Shown here: piece by piece, positions 62,622 through 64,000 of the stretch | Position numbering within the stretch: position 1 is the stretch's first letter | Layout of the letters: each line of letters starts with the position of its first letter | DNA from: Corallococcus silvisoli | GTDB lineage: Bacteria; Myxococcota; Myxococcia; Myxococcales; Myxococcaceae | NCBI RefSeq assembly: GCF_009909145.1 | Contig: NZ_JAAAPJ010000001.1 | Coordinates: forward strand, 186,001 to 250,000 | Reading direction: 5' to 3' | Length of the DNA: 64,000 nucleotides | Notes under the pieces: model-generated | Told to the model about the DNA's origin: nothing | Databases searched by the model: none | Seen by the model: the letters and a program-made list of their open reading frames with translations, nothing else | Made by a program: the position numbers and the translations under genes

Positions 62622-63143
62622 ATGGCTGGTGGCGTGAACAAGGTCATTCTCATTGGCAATCTCGGGGCGGACCCCGAAGTGCGCTTCACCCCGGGCGGTC
62701 AGGCCGTGGCGAACTTCCGCATCGCGACGAGCGAGAGCTGGAACGACAAGAACGGCCAGAAGCAGGAGCGCACCGAGTGGCACCGCATCGTCGTCTGGGG
62801 AAAGCTCGCGGAGCTGTGCGGCGAGTACCTCAAGAAGGGGCGGCAGTGCTTCGTCGAGGGCCGTCTGCAGACGCGTGAGTGGATGGATAAGGAGAACAAG
62901 AAGAACTACACCACCGAGGTCGTCGCCACCTCCGTCACCTTCCTCGGCGGCCGTGACGCCGGCGAGGGCTACAGCGGCGGCAGCGGTAGCGGCGGCGGAC
63001 GCCGGCAGCAGCAGGGCGGTGGCAACGGCGGCTACTCGCAGGGCCGGGACGACTACGGCCAGCCGCCCCCCATGGGCATGGACGACGGCGGGAACATGGG
63101 CGGTGGCCACTCCGGCGGCACGGACGAAGACATCCCGTTCTGA
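62622..63143 (+). CDS. ssb: single-stranded DNA-binding protein
   Basis: 173 aa. The OB fold occupies residues 1-110 ([20 protein letters not shown]; then [20 protein letters not shown]). A flexible Gly/Gln-rich tail ends in the acidic tip DEDIPF, the docking site for partner repair proteins. The ATG at 62622 has GGGAGGA 4 bases upstream; 28 extra in-frame codons upstream lack homology. It ends at a strong bidirectional terminator. Confidence 0.96.
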   Translation: MAGGVNKVILIGNLGADPEVRFTPGGQAVANFRIATSESWNDKNGQKQERTEWHRIVVWGKLAELCGEYLKKGRQCFVEGRLQTREWMDKENKKNYTTEVVATSVTFLGGRDAGEGYSGGSGSGGGRRQQQGGGNGGYSQGRDDYGQPPPMGMDDGGNMGGGHSGGTDEDIPF

Positions 63144-63157
63144 CGCGCGGGGGCCCA

Positions 63158-63218
63158 CCCCTGAAAAGCGAACCGGCCGCTCCTGGACGTCAGGGGCGGC
63201 CGGTCGTGTTTTCAGGGG
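63158..63218. terminator. strong bidirectional terminator between ssb and sdhC
   Basis: An inner stem of 14 bp (63172-63185 with 63191-63204, one G-U pair, five-base loop) sits inside a perfect outer pairing CCCCTGAAAA / TTTTCAGGGG. It gives a T-run on each strand, so it ends both convergent genes. Confidence 0.9.
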
Positions 63219-63254
63219 GCGCCCCGTCGGAGCGCCCCGGCCTCGGCGCTGCCT

Positions 63255-63938
63255 TCAGCCGACGTCCATGCCGCCCGGGCCGTACGCCGCGCCCGCCGTG
63301 TAGAGGGCGTAGATGGCGCCCCAGGACATGGCCAGCAGGACCAGGAAGATGAGGATGGTGAAGGGCTCGAAGCGGCGCATGGAGCGGTCGCTGGCGAAGA
63401 TGCCCCAGCCCATGGCGAACGTCTGGAGGCCGTTGGCCAGGTGGAACGCGGTGCCCAGCGTGCCCAGCAGGTAGACCATCAGCGTGGGGCCGTGGAAGCG
63501 CATCTCCCGCGCGATGTCCGCGAAGGGCTCCGCGTGGCCCTCCACCAGGCGCGGGTGCAGGAAGGCCAGCCAGATGTGCGCGCCCAGGAACGCGAGCACG
63601 CCCAGGCCCGCCACGCGCTGCACGAGGAACTTGAGGTTGCCGTAGTTGTTGTAGGCGAGGTTGTTCGGCTTGAAGCTGAACATCCGCACCATGCCCCACG
63701 CGGCGTGGATGAGCAGCGGCAGGATGACGATGATGAACGTGAACGCCTGGGCGAACGGGTTCGCGTACTCCGTCACCGACTTTTCCCAGGCCGCCGCGCC
63801 GTAGAAGGCGGACAGGTTGTTCCACAGATGGTTGATGACCCAGATGCTCAGGGGCATCACGGCGAGGAACGACCCCAGCCGAGACTTCAACAGGGGCGTC
63901 CGGTCGGTGATGGCTTCGGCGGTGGCTTGGGTGCTCAT
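63255..63938 (-). CDS. sdhC: succinate dehydrogenase cytochrome b558 membrane subunit
   Basis: 227 aa with five helices, the single-subunit cytochrome b558 type found in Bacillus and delta-proteobacteria. His residues in helices (VINHLWNN, PLLIHAAWG, LGAHIWLAF, AFHLANGL) are the likely ligands of two hemes. It anchors SdhAB and passes electrons to quinone. The ATG at 63938 has GGAGA 6 bases upstream. Downstream lies only the terminator and the convergent ssb, so sdhA and sdhB cannot follow it; they would have to be upstream beyond the window or elsewhere. Confidence 0.9.
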   Translation of the reverse strand: MSTQATAEAITDRTPLLKSRLGSFLAVMPLSIWVINHLWNNLSAFYGAAAWEKSVTEYANPFAQAFTFIIVILPLLIHAAWGMVRMFSFKPNNLAYNNYGNLKFLVQRVAGLGVLAFLGAHIWLAFLHPRLVEGHAEPFADIAREMRFHGPTLMVYLLGTLGTAFHLANGLQTFAMGWGIFASDRSMRRFEPFTILIFLVLLAMSWGAIYALYTAGAAYGPGGMDVG

Positions 63939-64000
63939 CGAGTCTCCAGCGCGGGCACGCGGATGGGTGGGGTGGAGAACCCCCGCGAGCCCAAGTCAGG

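Overview
The window is very GC-rich, densely coded DNA with most genes arranged in tightly overlapping operons (ATGA, GTGA and TGATG junctions). Gene content points to a myxobacterium of the Myxococcus/Corallococcus type. The evidence is a PilY1/minor-pilin cluster that includes a TfcP-like cytochrome, a large Wzx/Wzy-type polysaccharide locus with a BY-kinase Wzc, a DUF2652 protein, and a long TPR-bearing polymerase. No rRNA, tRNA, CRISPR array, insertion sequence or phage gene was seen, and no gap between genes exceeds 300 bases.

Layout. 1-5.4 kb: 3' part of argE, a cyclase-like DUF2652 gene and mfd. 5.6-13.5 kb (minus strand): a six-gene type IV pilus tip operon, pilX-tfcP-pilY1-pilV-pilW-fimU, behind a very good sigma-54 promoter match. 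13.7-17.5 kb (minus): a small Gly/Lys-rich secreted protein, a canonical cytochrome c, a GT-C-like membrane protein and a glycosyltransferase/methyltransferase fusion. 17.8-43 kb: polysaccharide locus. A plus-strand operon (wzc, two GT4 enzymes, a polymerase-like membrane protein, another GT4) meets a minus-strand operon (wzx flippase and four GT-B enzymes) tail to tail. These are followed on the plus strand by a ROK kinase, a GT4, a WecA-like initiating transferase with an extra C-terminal domain, two NTP_transf_5-type proteins, ugd, an acyltransferase and a polymerase/TPR protein.

42.9-44.9 kb (minus): ybaK-like deacylase and astB. 44.9-52.7 kb (plus): LPS/envelope block with a late lipid A acyltransferase, lptC-lptA-lptB, rpoN, two insertions (GNAT and lipoprotein), long-form hpf and ptsN, an order conserved in proteobacteria. 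52.7-56 kb: an unknown protein and two tandemly duplicated lipoprotein alpha/beta hydrolases. 56-60 kb (minus): dtd and a dipeptide-type ABC importer without ATPase genes. 60-64 kb: dacB with a long C-terminal extension, ssb and sdhC.

How it fits together: pilus tip, exported polysaccharide and LPS transport genes make this largely a cell-surface and motility region. From memory of Myxococcus xanthus, a PilY1 cluster with TfcP lying close to the BY-kinase polysaccharide (biosurfactant, BPS) genes is the likely counterpart; this synteny is an inference. The sigma-54 gene and a sigma-54-type promoter for the pilus tip operon occur in the same window. The most interesting observations are the Cys-ligated noncanonical cytochrome next to a calcium-motif PilY1, the sigma-54-like element before rpoN itself, the corrected start and extension of dacB, the degenerate nucleotidyltransferase pair, and RNA hairpins at ybaK and mfd.
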